Below are positions 35,751 to 44,062 of a stretch of DNA of 64,000 bases, piece by piece. The notes below the pieces were generated by a model. The model saw nothing but the letters and a program-made list of their open reading frames with translations, ran no database searches and had not been told where the DNA came from. Origin of the DNA: Microlunatus elymi (GTDB lineage Bacteria; Actinomycetota; Actinomycetes; Propionibacteriales; Propionibacteriaceae); assembly GCF_007362775.1 (NCBI RefSeq), contig NZ_CP041692.1:2790001-2854000 (forward strand), in the 5' to 3' direction. The stretch's first letter is position 1. Each line of letters starts with the position of its first letter. The translations under genes were made by a program, and so were the position numbers.

Positions 35751-36773
35751 ATGGGTCTCAACAAGGTCAACACCAAGATCATCCGCGGTCGGCGGTCCCG
35801 GATCGGCGCGGTGGCGATCATTGCCGTAGTGGCGAGTTTGATCTTGTCCGGCTGCGGCTCCGGTTCCGAGGTGGCCGGCAAGAAGTCGGCCCAGGAGTTG
35901 GAGGGCGCGTTGATCTCGGTGATCACCTCGCCACTGGACAACCCGTACTGGCGGACCGAGGCCGACACCATCACCGCCGAGGGTAAGCGGATGGGATACC
36001 AGGTCAACGTGGTCTCCCACGACGCGGATCCGAAGAAGGAAAGCGATCTGGTGGACACCGCGATCACCAAGAAGTCGGCGGCGATCGTGCTCGACCCGGC
36101 CGGTGCGGACTCGTCCATCGGCAATGCCAGCAAGGCCAACGCGGCCGGCATCCCGGTGTTCCTGGTCAACGCCGAGATCAACGAACAGGGCATCGCCAAG
36201 TCCCAGCTGGTGTCGAACAACGCCCAGGGCGCGGTGCTCGGCGCGCAGCAGTTCGCCGAGGCGATGGGCCGCAAGGGCGAGTATGTCGAGCTCGTCGGTC
36301 TGTCCACCGACACCAACGCCGCGGTCCGGTCGAACGGATTCGCCAGTGTCCTGGGTCAGTTCCCGGATCTGAAGAAGGTCCAGTCCGAGACGGCCGACTG
36401 GGACCAGAAGAAGGGCTTCGACAAGATGCAGACGATGTTGCAGGCCCATCCCGACCTGAAGGGCGTCATCGCGGGCAATGATCAGATGGCGCTCGGCGCG
36501 ATCTCGGCGCTGAAGCAGGCCGGCAAACTGGACCAGGTCGTGGTCGGTGGCTTCGACGGCAACCAGGACGCGGTGAACGCGGTCAAGAACGGTGAGATGG
36601 CCTACACCGTGGTCCAGCCGGTGGTCGACTTCTCCACCGACGTGGTGCACCAGATCGACAGCTACCTGCGAACCGGCAAGACTGGTGTCGACGACGAGAA
36701 GCAATTGTTCGACTGTTCACTCGTGACCCGGGCCAACGCCGGGGAGTGGCAGGACTTCCAGCACAAGAAATGA
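35751..36773 (+). CDS. Sugar/polyol ABC transporter substrate-binding lipoprotein
   Basis: This 340-residue periplasmic-binding-protein-1-like receptor has a lipobox SLILSGCGSG (Cys ~32) and the RbsB-type layout (VITSPLDNPYWRTEADTI, IPVFLVNAEIN, VIAGNDQMALGAISAL, VVVGGFDGNQDAVNAV). It captures the ligand for the ATPase and permease upstream. ATG at 35751 has GGAAAGGA at proper spacing; ATG at 35745 overlaps the previous stop but sits too close to that site. Ligand inferred as a tetritol from the enzymes downstream. Confidence 0.92.
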   Translation: MGLNKVNTKIIRGRRSRIGAVAIIAVVASLILSGCGSGSEVAGKKSAQELEGALISVITSPLDNPYWRTEADTITAEGKRMGYQVNVVSHDADPKKESDLVDTAITKKSAAIVLDPAGADSSIGNASKANAAGIPVFLVNAEINEQGIAKSQLVSNNAQGAVLGAQQFAEAMGRKGEYVELVGLSTDTNAAVRSNGFASVLGQFPDLKKVQSETADWDQKKGFDKMQTMLQAHPDLKGVIAGNDQMALGAISALKQAGKLDQVVVGGFDGNQDAVNAVKNGEMAYTVVQPVVDFSTDVVHQIDSYLRTGKTGVDDEKQLFDCSLVTRANAGEWQDFQHKK

Positions 36774-36789
36774 CGGGATAGGAACACCG

Positions 36790-38493
36790 ATGTCCTTCAT
36801 CAGCAACGATCCCGCCCGGTTCAGCGAGCAGGCGACCGCGGGATTCGTGGCCGCTCACTCCGACCTGATCCGAGCGGTCCCCGGCGGGGTGGCGCGACGC
36901 ACCGCCACCCCGGCCGGCCAACCCGCGATCGTGATCGGCGGCGGGTCGGGCCACTATCCGGCCTTCGGCGGCCTGGTCGGCCCAGGACTGGCTCACGGCG
37001 CGGCGGTCGGCAACGTCTTCGCCTCACCCTCTGGTCAGCAGGTGTACGACGTGGCCAAGGCGGTGGAGAACGGCGGCGGCGTGCTGCTCACCTGCGGCAA
37101 CTACGCCGGCGACGTACTCAACTTCAACCAGGCCAAGGAACGGCTGATCGCCGAGGGCATCCGGGCCGAGACCCTGTTCGTCACCGACGACATCTCCTCG
37201 GCCAAGCCGGAGGAGTCGGCCAAACGGCGCGGCATCGCCGGCGGACTGGCCGTCTACAAGATCGCCGCCGCGGCGGCCGAGGCGGGCAAGGACCTCGATC
37301 AGGTCGTCGAGCTGGCCAACCGGGTCAACGACAACATTCGTACGCTGGGGGTCGCGTTCACCGGTTGCACCCTGCCCGGTGCGCACGAGCCGCTGTTCAC
37401 CGTGCCGGAGGGGCGGATGGGTGTCGGCGTCGGCATCCACGGCGAGCCCGGCATCGACGAGACCGACCTGCCGCGCTCCCAGGAGTTGGCCGCGAGGCTG
37501 TGGGATGCGGTGATCGCCGAACGTCCCGAGGGTGCCGGCGATCGTGCGGTGATCTTCGTCAACGGGCTCGGTGCGGTGAAGAACGAAGAGCTCTTCATCC
37601 TCTACAACGACATCCGGGCGCTGGCGGACCGGGACGGCATCGAGCCGGTCGCGGTCGAGGTCGGCGAGCTGGTGACCAGCTTCGAGATGGCCGGCGCCTC
37701 GCTCAGCCTGTGGTGGGTGGACGACGAGATCGAGCAACTGTGGGCGGCTCCGGCCTACACCTCCGGCTACCGCAAGGGCGCCGTGCAGGCCGATCAGGGT
37801 GAGGTGCTGGAGGACGTCAGCGAATCCGCCGAGACCGAGGTCGGCGAGGCGAGCGACGCGTCCCGGCAGGCGGCCCGGCGGATCGGCGGGCTGTTGAAGA
37901 CGGTGCACGAGACCATCCACAGTCACGCCGACGAGTTGGGCAAGCTGGACGCGATCGCCGGCGACGGCGATCACGGCATCGGGATGGAACGCGGCGCCCG
38001 GGCCGCGGTCGAGGCGGCCGAGGCGATCCTGGACCGGGAACCGGGTGCGCAGACCCTGCTGGTGCAGGCCGGACAGGCCTGGGCCGCACAGGCGGGCGGC
38101 ACTTCCGGCGTGCTCTGGGGTGCGGTGCTGGAGACGATCGGCCGGGCCCTCGGTGACGAGGACAAGCCCGACGCCGGCCGGGTTGCCGACGGTGTCGCGC
38201 AGGCCGACGAACAGGTACGCAAGATCGGTGGCGCTCAGGCCGGGGACAAGACCATGGTGGACGCTCTGATCCCGTTCGCCCAGGCGCTGACCGACGGCGT
38301 ACAGGCGGGTAGGACTCTGGCCGAGGCGTGGACCGAGGCGGCCGCCCTGGCGACCGAGCAGGCCGAGGCCACCGCCGACCTGATGCCGAAGATGGGCCGG
38401 GCCCGTCCGCACGCCGAGAAGAGTCTCGGCACCCCCGATCCGGGCGCGATCTCGTTCGCCCTGATCGCCACCGCAGTAGGCAGGAAACTCTGA
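36790..38493 (+). CDS. Single-chain dihydroxyacetone/erythrulose kinase (DhaK-DhaL fusion)
   Basis: The 567-residue ATP-type kinase has an N-terminal DhaK domain (GGGSGHYPAFGGLVG; substrate-linking His in GVGIHGEPG) and a C-terminal DhaL nucleotide domain (AIAGDGDHGIGMERGA, QAGGTSGVLWGA, MPKMGRARPHAEKSLG). Related kinases phosphorylate dihydroxyacetone or erythrulose. Flanking dehydrogenase and both isomerases favour L-erythrulose (LerK-like). The stop codon is inside the left end of the hairpin at 38492-38541. Substrate is inference. Confidence 0.9.
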   Translation: MSFISNDPARFSEQATAGFVAAHSDLIRAVPGGVARRTATPAGQPAIVIGGGSGHYPAFGGLVGPGLAHGAAVGNVFASPSGQQVYDVAKAVENGGGVLLTCGNYAGDVLNFNQAKERLIAEGIRAETLFVTDDISSAKPEESAKRRGIAGGLAVYKIAAAAAEAGKDLDQVVELANRVNDNIRTLGVAFTGCTLPGAHEPLFTVPEGRMGVGVGIHGEPGIDETDLPRSQELAARLWDAVIAERPEGAGDRAVIFVNGLGAVKNEELFILYNDIRALADRDGIEPVAVEVGELVTSFEMAGASLSLWWVDDEIEQLWAAPAYTSGYRKGAVQADQGEVLEDVSESAETEVGEASDASRQAARRIGGLLKTVHETIHSHADELGKLDAIAGDGDHGIGMERGARAAVEAAEAILDREPGAQTLLVQAGQAWAAQAGGTSGVLWGAVLETIGRALGDEDKPDAGRVADGVAQADEQVRKIGGAQAGDKTMVDALIPFAQALTDGVQAGRTLAEAWTEAAALATEQAEATADLMPKMGRARPHAEKSLGTPDPGAISFALIATAVGRKL

Positions 38494-38541
38494 CTTGTCA
38501 GCGTGAGGAAGCGCTATAGCGCCTGGTGAGGCTGACAAGTC
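38492..38541. repeat. Inverted repeat with CTATAG centre after the kinase gene
   Basis: Arms GACTTGTCAGC and GCTGACAAGTC (11 exact bases) enclose a loop whose middle GCGCTATAGCGC is itself a 12-bp palindrome. It overlaps the kinase stop codon and ends 21 bp before the next gene. It is a sibling of the element at 14017-14057. Confidence 0.75.
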
Positions 38542-38562
38542 GGGAAGAGAGAGGGAAAGATC

Positions 38563-39060
38563 ATGAGTGGATGGAAGATCGTCGTCGGTTCCGACGACGC
38601 GGGTTTCGACTACAAGGAAGCCCTGAAGAAGGATCTGGAGAATTCCGACCTGGTCGAGTCCGTGGTCGACGCGGGCGTGGACGCGACCGGCCACACCCCG
38701 TACCCGACGATCGCGATCGCGGCGGCGGAGATGATCGCCCGGGGCGAGGCGGACCGGGCGCTGCTGGTCTGCGGCACCGGGCTCGGGGTGGCGATCTCGG
38801 CCAACAAGGTGCCCGGGATCCGCGCGGTCACCGCCCACGACACCTACTCGGTGGAGCGGTCGGTGCTGTCCAACAACGCGCAGGTGCTGTGCTTCGGCCA
38901 GCGGGTGGTCGGCCTGGAGCTGGCCCGCAAGCTGGCCAAGGAGTGGCTGACTCTGCACTTCGACGAGTCCAGCGCATCGGCGGAGAAGGTCGCGGTGATC
39001 AGCGAGTACGAGAGCAAGGTCGACGCCAGCGCCGATCAGGCTTCCGGCTCGGCCTGCTGA
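38563..39060 (+). CDS. RpiB/LacA-type sugar-phosphate isomerase (probable erythrulose 4-phosphate isomerase)
   Basis: The 165-residue enzyme has the RpiB fold: [16 protein letters not shown], the catalytic Cys in [22 protein letters not shown] and the phosphate-binding [18 protein letters not shown]. Ribose-5-phosphate isomerase RpiB is the general alternative. Position after an erythrulose-type kinase suggests D-erythrulose 4-phosphate to D-erythrose 4-phosphate (DerI/EryI-like). ATG follows GAGGGAAAG. Confidence 0.88.
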   Translation: MSGWKIVVGSDDAGFDYKEALKKDLENSDLVESVVDAGVDATGHTPYPTIAIAAAEMIARGEADRALLVCGTGLGVAISANKVPGIRAVTAHDTYSVERSVLSNNAQVLCFGQRVVGLELARKLAKEWLTLHFDESSASAEKVAVISEYESKVDASADQASGSAC

Positions 39061-39066
39061 GCCGCG

Positions 39067-39819
39067 ATGTCCAGATTCCTCGGCGTCAGTCTGAAGATGT
39101 ACCTGGACCATCGCAGCACGCTGCGGTGGATCGCCGATGTCGCCGCCATCGCCGACGAACAGTCGGCGGTGGCCGACGGCACGGTGCAACTGGCCGTGCT
39201 GCCGAGCTTCGTCTCGCTGCAGGCTGCGGCGCGGATCACCGCCGGTACGCGGCTGGAGCTGGGTGCGCAGGATCTGAGCTGGGCCGACAGCGGTGCCTTC
39301 ACCGGCGAGGTCAGCGGACGTGATCTTGCCGCGCTGGGCTGCCGGTACGTCGAGGTCGGGCACGCCGAACGGCGTCGATTGTTCGGCGAGGACGCCGTGA
39401 TCATCGCCGGCAAACTCGCGGCCGCGCAGCGGAACGGGTTGACGCCGATTCTCTGTGTGGGCGAGGAAGAACGGGTGGACGAGGAAGAGGCCGCCGACTT
39501 CTGCCTCGATCAGATCGCCGGTGCGCTGGGCGACCTGGACGGTGAGCTGCCGGAGTTGATCATCGCGTACGAGCCGGTCTGGGCGATCGGCGCCGACCGG
39601 CCGGCCGGGGCAGATCACGTCCGGGCGGTCTGCCGCCGTCTGCGGGCCGAGCTCGCCGATGATCATCGGCCGCAGCAGGTCCGGGTGATCTACGGCGGCA
39701 GTGCCGGCCCCGGACTGCTGGCCCAGTTGGGCGATGCGGTCGACGGGCTCTTCCTGGGCCGGTTCGCGCACGACCCGCAACAGCTGCGCCAGGTGATCAT
39801 CGAAGCCTCGGCGAGTTGA
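39067..39819 (+). CDS. Triosephosphate isomerase-like enzyme (probable L-erythrulose 1-phosphate isomerase)
   Basis: The 250-residue TIM barrel keeps the catalytic Lys (GVSLKMYL), His (YVEVGHAERRRLF), Glu (IIAYEPVWAIGAD) and phosphate loop (VIYGGSAGPG). The loop after YEPVWAIG differs from canonical glycolytic TIM, which has GTG next, and the gene is in a polyol operon. This fits the LerI/EryH group that converts L-erythrulose 1-phosphate to D-erythrulose 4-phosphate. It starts six bases after the RpiB-like stop. Confidence 0.88.
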   Translation: MSRFLGVSLKMYLDHRSTLRWIADVAAIADEQSAVADGTVQLAVLPSFVSLQAAARITAGTRLELGAQDLSWADSGAFTGEVSGRDLAALGCRYVEVGHAERRRLFGEDAVIIAGKLAAAQRNGLTPILCVGEEERVDEEEAADFCLDQIAGALGDLDGELPELIIAYEPVWAIGADRPAGADHVRAVCRRLRAELADDHRPQQVRVIYGGSAGPGLLAQLGDAVDGLFLGRFAHDPQQLRQVIIEASAS

Positions 39820-39821
39820 TC

Positions 39822-40676
39822 ATGATGTGTGCCGACTCGGACGCCGGGCGGGCAGAGCCCCGGCACGTCGTCACCCCGTCCGAGCCGGCGAGTCGGCAGG
39901 ACCGTCGCGCGGCTCGGCAGAACGCGATCGCCGATGCGGTGATCGCCAACGGGTCGGTCCGAATCGAGGAGCTGGCCGAACAGTTCAAGATCAGCTTGAT
40001 GACGGCCCATCGTGATCTTGACGAGCTGCAGGCCCGCGGGCTGTTGCGGAAGTCGCGTGGGGTGGCGACGGCGCAGGCCACCAGCCTGGTCGAATCCAGC
40101 GTGTTCTACCGGGGGGCCCAGCACCTGGACATCAAACGGGCGCTGGCTGCGGCGGCGATGGCCTACGTCGACAGCGGTCAGTCGGTGTTGCTGGACGACT
40201 CCACGACCGTGCAGCAGGTCATCGGGTTGCTGCCCGAGGTGGCGCCGCTGACCGTGATCACCAATTCCCTGATCGCGATCAACCAGGTGACCGGGATCGA
40301 CGAGATCTCGGTGATCGGTCTCGGCGGCGAGTACCACCCGGGATTCGGCTCCTTCATGGGCCGGATGACGAACGAGGCGATCGGCCGGCTGCGCAGCGAC
40401 GTGGTACTGATGTCCGCGGCGGCGATCATCGACCGCACCGTCTACTTCCAGGCGTCCGAGACCGTCGACACCAAGCGGGCGATGCTCGACGCCTCGGCGG
40501 TCCGCGTCCTGCTGGCCGACCACACCAAATTCAGCGCCCGAGCCCTGCACGCCCTGGCCGACCTGGACGAATTCGACCACGTGATCACCGACGACCGCAC
40601 CCCGGCCGACACCATCGACCGGCTCCGCGAGTCCGGCATCGACCTGATCGTCGTCCCGACGCCCGCACAATCCTGA
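39822..40676 (+). CDS. DeoR/GlpR family transcriptional regulator of the tetritol operon
   Basis: The 284-residue regulator has a winged helix (NGSVRIEELAEQFKISLMTAHRDLDELQARGLL) and the sugar-phosphate sensor domain with DDSTTVQQVIGLLP, VITNSLIAINQV and KRAMLDASAVRVLLADHTKF. It ends the operon. Starts: ATG at 39822 or 39825; a TTG at 39816 overlaps the preceding stop. DeoR proteins generally bind a phosphorylated intermediate, here perhaps an erythrulose phosphate, and repress their own operon. Confidence 0.9.
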   Translation: MMCADSDAGRAEPRHVVTPSEPASRQDRRAARQNAIADAVIANGSVRIEELAEQFKISLMTAHRDLDELQARGLLRKSRGVATAQATSLVESSVFYRGAQHLDIKRALAAAAMAYVDSGQSVLLDDSTTVQQVIGLLPEVAPLTVITNSLIAINQVTGIDEISVIGLGGEYHPGFGSFMGRMTNEAIGRLRSDVVLMSAAAIIDRTVYFQASETVDTKRAMLDASAVRVLLADHTKFSARALHALADLDEFDHVITDDRTPADTIDRLRESGIDLIVVPTPAQS

Positions 40677-40704
40677 CGGCTGTCTCCGACCCAGGGTCCT
40701 GAGC

Positions 40705-40870
40705 CACAGCCGCGCGCAAGATCGACCCCCGCCCCCGAAACCGCCGGCACCAGCACAGCCGCGCGCAAGATCGACCCCTGCACCCGAAATTTCGCGCGCG
40801 GCGGTCGGTTTGGGGTGCGGCAGTGTCCGGCAGCCGACAGCCGCGCGCGAACCCGACTCCCGCACCCGAA
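40705..40870. repeat. Cluster of three related intergenic repeats
   Basis: Three direct copies occur: ACAGCCGCGCGCAAGATCGA... ending CCCCGAAA at 40706-40740, a close copy ending CACCCGAAATTTCG at 40755-40794, and a diverged copy from 40837 to 40870. The same words flank and compose the sodA terminator at 1261-1320, read in the opposite direction. No gene is present in this gap, which also ends the tetritol operon. Confidence 0.7.
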
Positions 40871-40925
40871 GCCGCTCGAGACCTGCGGGCACCGTACTGA
40901 AGCTTTCACCTTCATCCTTGCGGAT

Positions 40926-40944
40926 GTGAAGCTTATGGCTTCAC
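40926..40944 (+). promoter_or_regulatory. GTGAAGC dyad upstream of satD
   Basis: GTGAAGC-TTATG-GCTTCAC is a perfect 7-base dyad ending nine bases before the GTG start. More copies of the half-site surround it (TGAAGC at 40899, TTCACCTTCA after it, AGTGAAGG at the start codon, CAGCTTCAG within the gene), suggesting cooperative binding. SatD-like proteins are proposed DNA-binding, so autoregulation is possible. Confidence 0.55.
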
Positions 40945-40953
40945 ACTGGGGGA

Positions 40954-41613
40954 GTGAAGGAATCAGCTTCAGACCCTGCTGAATACCGGGCGGCGGTGAT
41001 CGGGGATCTGGTCGGATCGCGTACGGCCTCCGACCGGCGTGGCGTCCATCGGCAACTGACCCGGGTGCTCGACGCGGTGGCAACCGAACTGCCGCCGCTG
41101 GATCCGGCCGTCGTCGTGGCCGGCGACGAACTCCAGTTGAGCTATCCGCGGCTCGGCGACGCGCTGCAGGCGGCCTTCCTGATCCGGCTCCGGCTGGCGC
41201 CCGAGATCGACGTCCGGTTCGGCATCGGCTGGGGCACGGTCGAGGTGCTCGATTCACGGTCCGGGGCGCAGGACGGACCGGCCTGGTGGCAGGCCCGATC
41301 GGCGATCGAGACGGTGGAAGCTCGGGCCCAGCACCCCGGGACCCGGAACGCCCGGTTCTGCTATCGGGCCGGCCCGGACGGGGAGGGGCCCGACGAGCCG
41401 GCGGTCGAAGCAGCGCTGATCTGTCGGGACCAGCTGATGGGATCGCTGAGTACGCGATCGATGCGGATCCTGGGAGGTTTGGTGGCCGGACGCAGCAAGA
41501 CCGAAATTGCCCGTACGGAGCAGATCTCGACCTCCGCGGTGTCCCAGCGGGTGCAGCGCGACGGGCTGGACGTGATCGTGGCGGCGAGCGCGATGTTGCG
41601 GGAGGTCGGATGA
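40954..41613 (+). CDS. SatD family protein
   Basis: The 219-residue protein opens with the SatD signature AVIGDLVGSRTASDRRGVHRQL and continues through VVVAGDELQLSYPRLGDALQAAFLIRL. The C-terminal end holds a helix-turn-helix (GGLVAGRSKTEIARTEQISTSAVSQRVQRDG). SatD was named in a streptococcal acid-tolerance operon; its biochemical role is unsettled. The start GTG lies within a half-site repeat with no room for a good ribosome site, so the transcript may be nearly leaderless. Its stop overlaps the next ATG. Confidence 0.78.
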   Translation: MKESASDPAEYRAAVIGDLVGSRTASDRRGVHRQLTRVLDAVATELPPLDPAVVVAGDELQLSYPRLGDALQAAFLIRLRLAPEIDVRFGIGWGTVEVLDSRSGAQDGPAWWQARSAIETVEARAQHPGTRNARFCYRAGPDGEGPDEPAVEAALICRDQLMGSLSTRSMRILGGLVAGRSKTEIARTEQISTSAVSQRVQRDGLDVIVAASAMLREVG

Positions 41614-42359
41614 GCATCCTTGCCGTGTTGCTGATCGCGATCGGCGTCTCGGATCTGTTCCGGCGTCCGCCGTTCCCGCCCTGGTTGCCGCTGCCGGCCG
41701 GACCGGCCATGGTGCTGCTGGTGGGTTTGCTGGCCGGGCTCGGCACGCCGGCGGAGGTCGGGCTGCTGGTGCTGGTCGCGCTGATCTGCCTGGCCTGGAC
41801 CGTGTTGGTCGGCCGATCCCGTACCTTCGGCTCGGGCCGCCGGTGGCCGTTGATCGTGATGCTCGGCGGCGCCGGACTGGTGATCGGCTTGTCGGGCCTG
41901 GCGGGTCCGGCAGGCGGCTGGCTGGCCGACTGGTTGCGGGCCTTGCCCTGGTCCGGCTTGGCCGGACTCGAGCCGGATCGCTTCCTGTTGCTGGTCGGCC
42001 TGTTCCTGATCCAGCTCAGCACCGGCAACGAGCTGGTCCGGCTGGTGCTCGGCGGCGTCGGCGCGATCAAGCCCGCCGGCCAACCGCAGGCCGCGGATCA
42101 GTTGCGCGGCGGCCGGTTGCTGGGTCCGTTGGAACGGATCTTCATCCTCGGCCTCGGGCTGACCGGCCAGGTGACGGCCGCCGGACTGGTGATCGCCGCC
42201 AAGGGGCTGATCCGCTTTCCCGAGCTCAGCGCACGCCGGTCGGACGCGACCAGGATCAACGGCATCGGAATCGACGAAGTCACCGAGTATTTCCTGCTCG
42301 GCAGCTTCGTGAGCTGGTTGATCAGCCTGGCCGCGCTGGGCATCGCCTACCTCGGCTGA
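41610..42359 (+). CDS. Polytopic membrane protein, SatD partner (DUF3307-like C-terminus)
   Basis: The 249-residue protein has about six spans (MSILAVLLIAIGVSDLF; MVLLVGLLAGL; LLVLVALICLAWTVLV; PLIVMLGGAGLVIGL; FLLLVGLFLIQLS; ERIFILGLGLTGQVTAAGLV; YFLLGSFVSWLISLAALGIAY). GNELVRLVLGG, then LERIFILGLG...AAKGLIRFPEL and VTEYFLLGSFVSWLI resemble the C-terminal part of DUF3307 proteins commonly next to satD. ATGA overlap with satD implies coupled synthesis. Function unknown. Confidence 0.72.
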   Translation: MSILAVLLIAIGVSDLFRRPPFPPWLPLPAGPAMVLLVGLLAGLGTPAEVGLLVLVALICLAWTVLVGRSRTFGSGRRWPLIVMLGGAGLVIGLSGLAGPAGGWLADWLRALPWSGLAGLEPDRFLLLVGLFLIQLSTGNELVRLVLGGVGAIKPAGQPQAADQLRGGRLLGPLERIFILGLGLTGQVTAAGLVIAAKGLIRFPELSARRSDATRINGIGIDEVTEYFLLGSFVSWLISLAALGIAYLG

Positions 42360-42639
42360 CGCCCGATCCTCTCGCACCGCTCGGGACCCTGGTGCGACCC
42401 GTGATGCCGCAGAGGCAGCTGTGATCTCCGCCCGGATCGGCCCGAATTCACGCGATTGAGGTTCAATTGGACCTGAGCCGGAACATCACAAGATGCTTAC
42501 AACGATGAACAAAATCGTGGCGGCATCGCTAGAGTCGCTCCCAGCGAACACCCTCGGGTCGTGTGCTGGACGCTTGCGCCGGTGCCCGGAAGGTGTCGCT
42601 GAGGTCTATCGGAAGCAGGGCGGCAAAGGGGCGCGCACC
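42360..42639. promoter_or_regulatory. Promoter region of the first CUT1 operon
   Basis: No gene is supported here, although the binding-protein frame is open back to 42493. AGGTTCAATTGGACCT at 42459-42474 is a near-perfect dyad with one mismatch pair, followed by an A/T-rich stretch (ACATCACAAGATGCTTACAA) suited to a promoter. The ROK regulator at 49452 is a candidate ligand for this dyad. Confidence 0.45.
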
Positions 42640-43998
42640 ATGGTTTCTGAGGCAGGTACGAGCACACGGCTGAGTCGCCGGGGCCTGTTCCGCGGCGGAT
42701 TGGGCATCGCCGCCGGCATCGGGCTGGCCGGTGGTCTGTCGGGCTGCGGCAGCGCGCTGTCGGCCGGACTCGCCGGGACGCAGCTGGCGCCGGGCACGAT
42801 CATGTACTGGAACCTGTTCGGCGGCGGCGACGGCGTCCGAATGGTCGACATGGAGAACGCCTACCAAGCGTCGAAGGGGTCGGCGCCGTTGCAGGCGGCG
42901 ACGTTCGCCTGGGGCAATCCGTACTACACCAAGGTGACGCTGGCGACCGAGGGCGGTGCCCCGCCGGACGTGGCGATCTCGCACCTGACCCGGGAGAAGA
43001 ATCTCGCCGAGGCGGGGCTGCTGGAGCCGATCACCGACGACATGCTGGCCTCGGTCGGACTGTCCGCAAGTGACTTCAACCAGAAGGCCTGGGAGAACCA
43101 GAAGGTCGGCCGGAACACGTACGCGCTGCCGCTGGACACCCACCCGTTCGTGCTCTACTACAACATCGACGTCTGCAAGAAGGCCGGCCTGATCGGCTCG
43201 AACGGCCGACTGGTCCCGATCCACGGCACCGCCGAGTGGGAGTCGGCGCTGACGGCGGCGAAGAAGGCCACCGGCGCGTTCGGCTGCACCGTCTCCACCG
43301 TCGGCGACACGGCGACCAGCTGGCGCTGGTTCCAGACCCTCTACAGCCAGCGCGACGGCAACACCCCGTGGCTGGCCGACGGCGGCACCAAGCTCACGTA
43401 CAACAAGGAACTCACCCTCGACACGCTGGCCTACATCCAGAAGCTGACCAAGACCGGGCTGATGCCGGCGACGACCGACTACGCCGGCGCACAGACGCTG
43501 ATGTTCACCGGCAAGTCCGCCTTCTATCTCGAAGGTGAGTGGGAGATCACCACCGCCGAGGCGGTCAAGGGGCTGAAGTTCAGCATGGAGCCGATCCCGA
43601 CGCTGTTCGACAAGCCCGCCTGCCAGGCCGACTCGCACACCTTCGTACTGCCGCGGAAGAACCGCAGCCCCGAGCAACTGAAGACGACGCTGGAGTTCGT
43701 CAGGTTCCTGCTCGGGCAGAGCATGACCTGGGCCGAGGGCGGTCACATCCCGGCCTATCTGCCGATCAAGGACAGTCAGGCCTACCGGAATCTGAAACCC
43801 CAGTCGTTCTACGCCCCGGCCGCCGACTTCGCGGTGTACGACGCGCCGGCCTGGTACTCCGGCTCGGGCTCGAACTTCGAGAACGTCGTCGGCGCCCAGA
43901 TCGGCCTGGTTCAGCAGGGGCTGGCGACGCCGAAGGCCGCACTGGCGAGCATCCATCAGCAGTTGTCCGTGTACGCAGACACCCCGAGCCCGCTGTGA
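42640..43998 (+). CDS. CUT1 sugar ABC transporter substrate-binding lipoprotein
   Basis: The 452-residue family-1 binding protein has a twin-Arg leader (LSRRGLFRGG) and a lipobox LSGC, implying Tat export and lipid anchoring. The body starts PGTIMYWNLFGGGDGV and has PPDVAISHLTREKNLAEAGLLEPI, LYYNIDVCKKAGLI and AFYLEGEWEI. ATG at 42640 follows AAAGGGG. It is first of the trio with the two permeases at 44063 and 45015. The sugar cannot be read from sequence. Confidence 0.9.
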   Translation: MVSEAGTSTRLSRRGLFRGGLGIAAGIGLAGGLSGCGSALSAGLAGTQLAPGTIMYWNLFGGGDGVRMVDMENAYQASKGSAPLQAATFAWGNPYYTKVTLATEGGAPPDVAISHLTREKNLAEAGLLEPITDDMLASVGLSASDFNQKAWENQKVGRNTYALPLDTHPFVLYYNIDVCKKAGLIGSNGRLVPIHGTAEWESALTAAKKATGAFGCTVSTVGDTATSWRWFQTLYSQRDGNTPWLADGGTKLTYNKELTLDTLAYIQKLTKTGLMPATTDYAGAQTLMFTGKSAFYLEGEWEITTAEAVKGLKFSMEPIPTLFDKPACQADSHTFVLPRKNRSPEQLKTTLEFVRFLLGQSMTWAEGGHIPAYLPIKDSQAYRNLKPQSFYAPAADFAVYDAPAWYSGSGSNFENVVGAQIGLVQQGLATPKAALASIHQQLSVYADTPSPL

Positions 43999-44062
43999 TC
44001 ACCGCCGGCATCGTCCGTGCGACCGATCGAATCCCGGATCGAGCTCGTCCGAAGGAGTTGTT

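Noticed and set aside
37024-39780. 918-codon open frame antisense to the kinase and isomerases
   Set aside because: Covers three well-defined genes on the other strand and has shadow composition.
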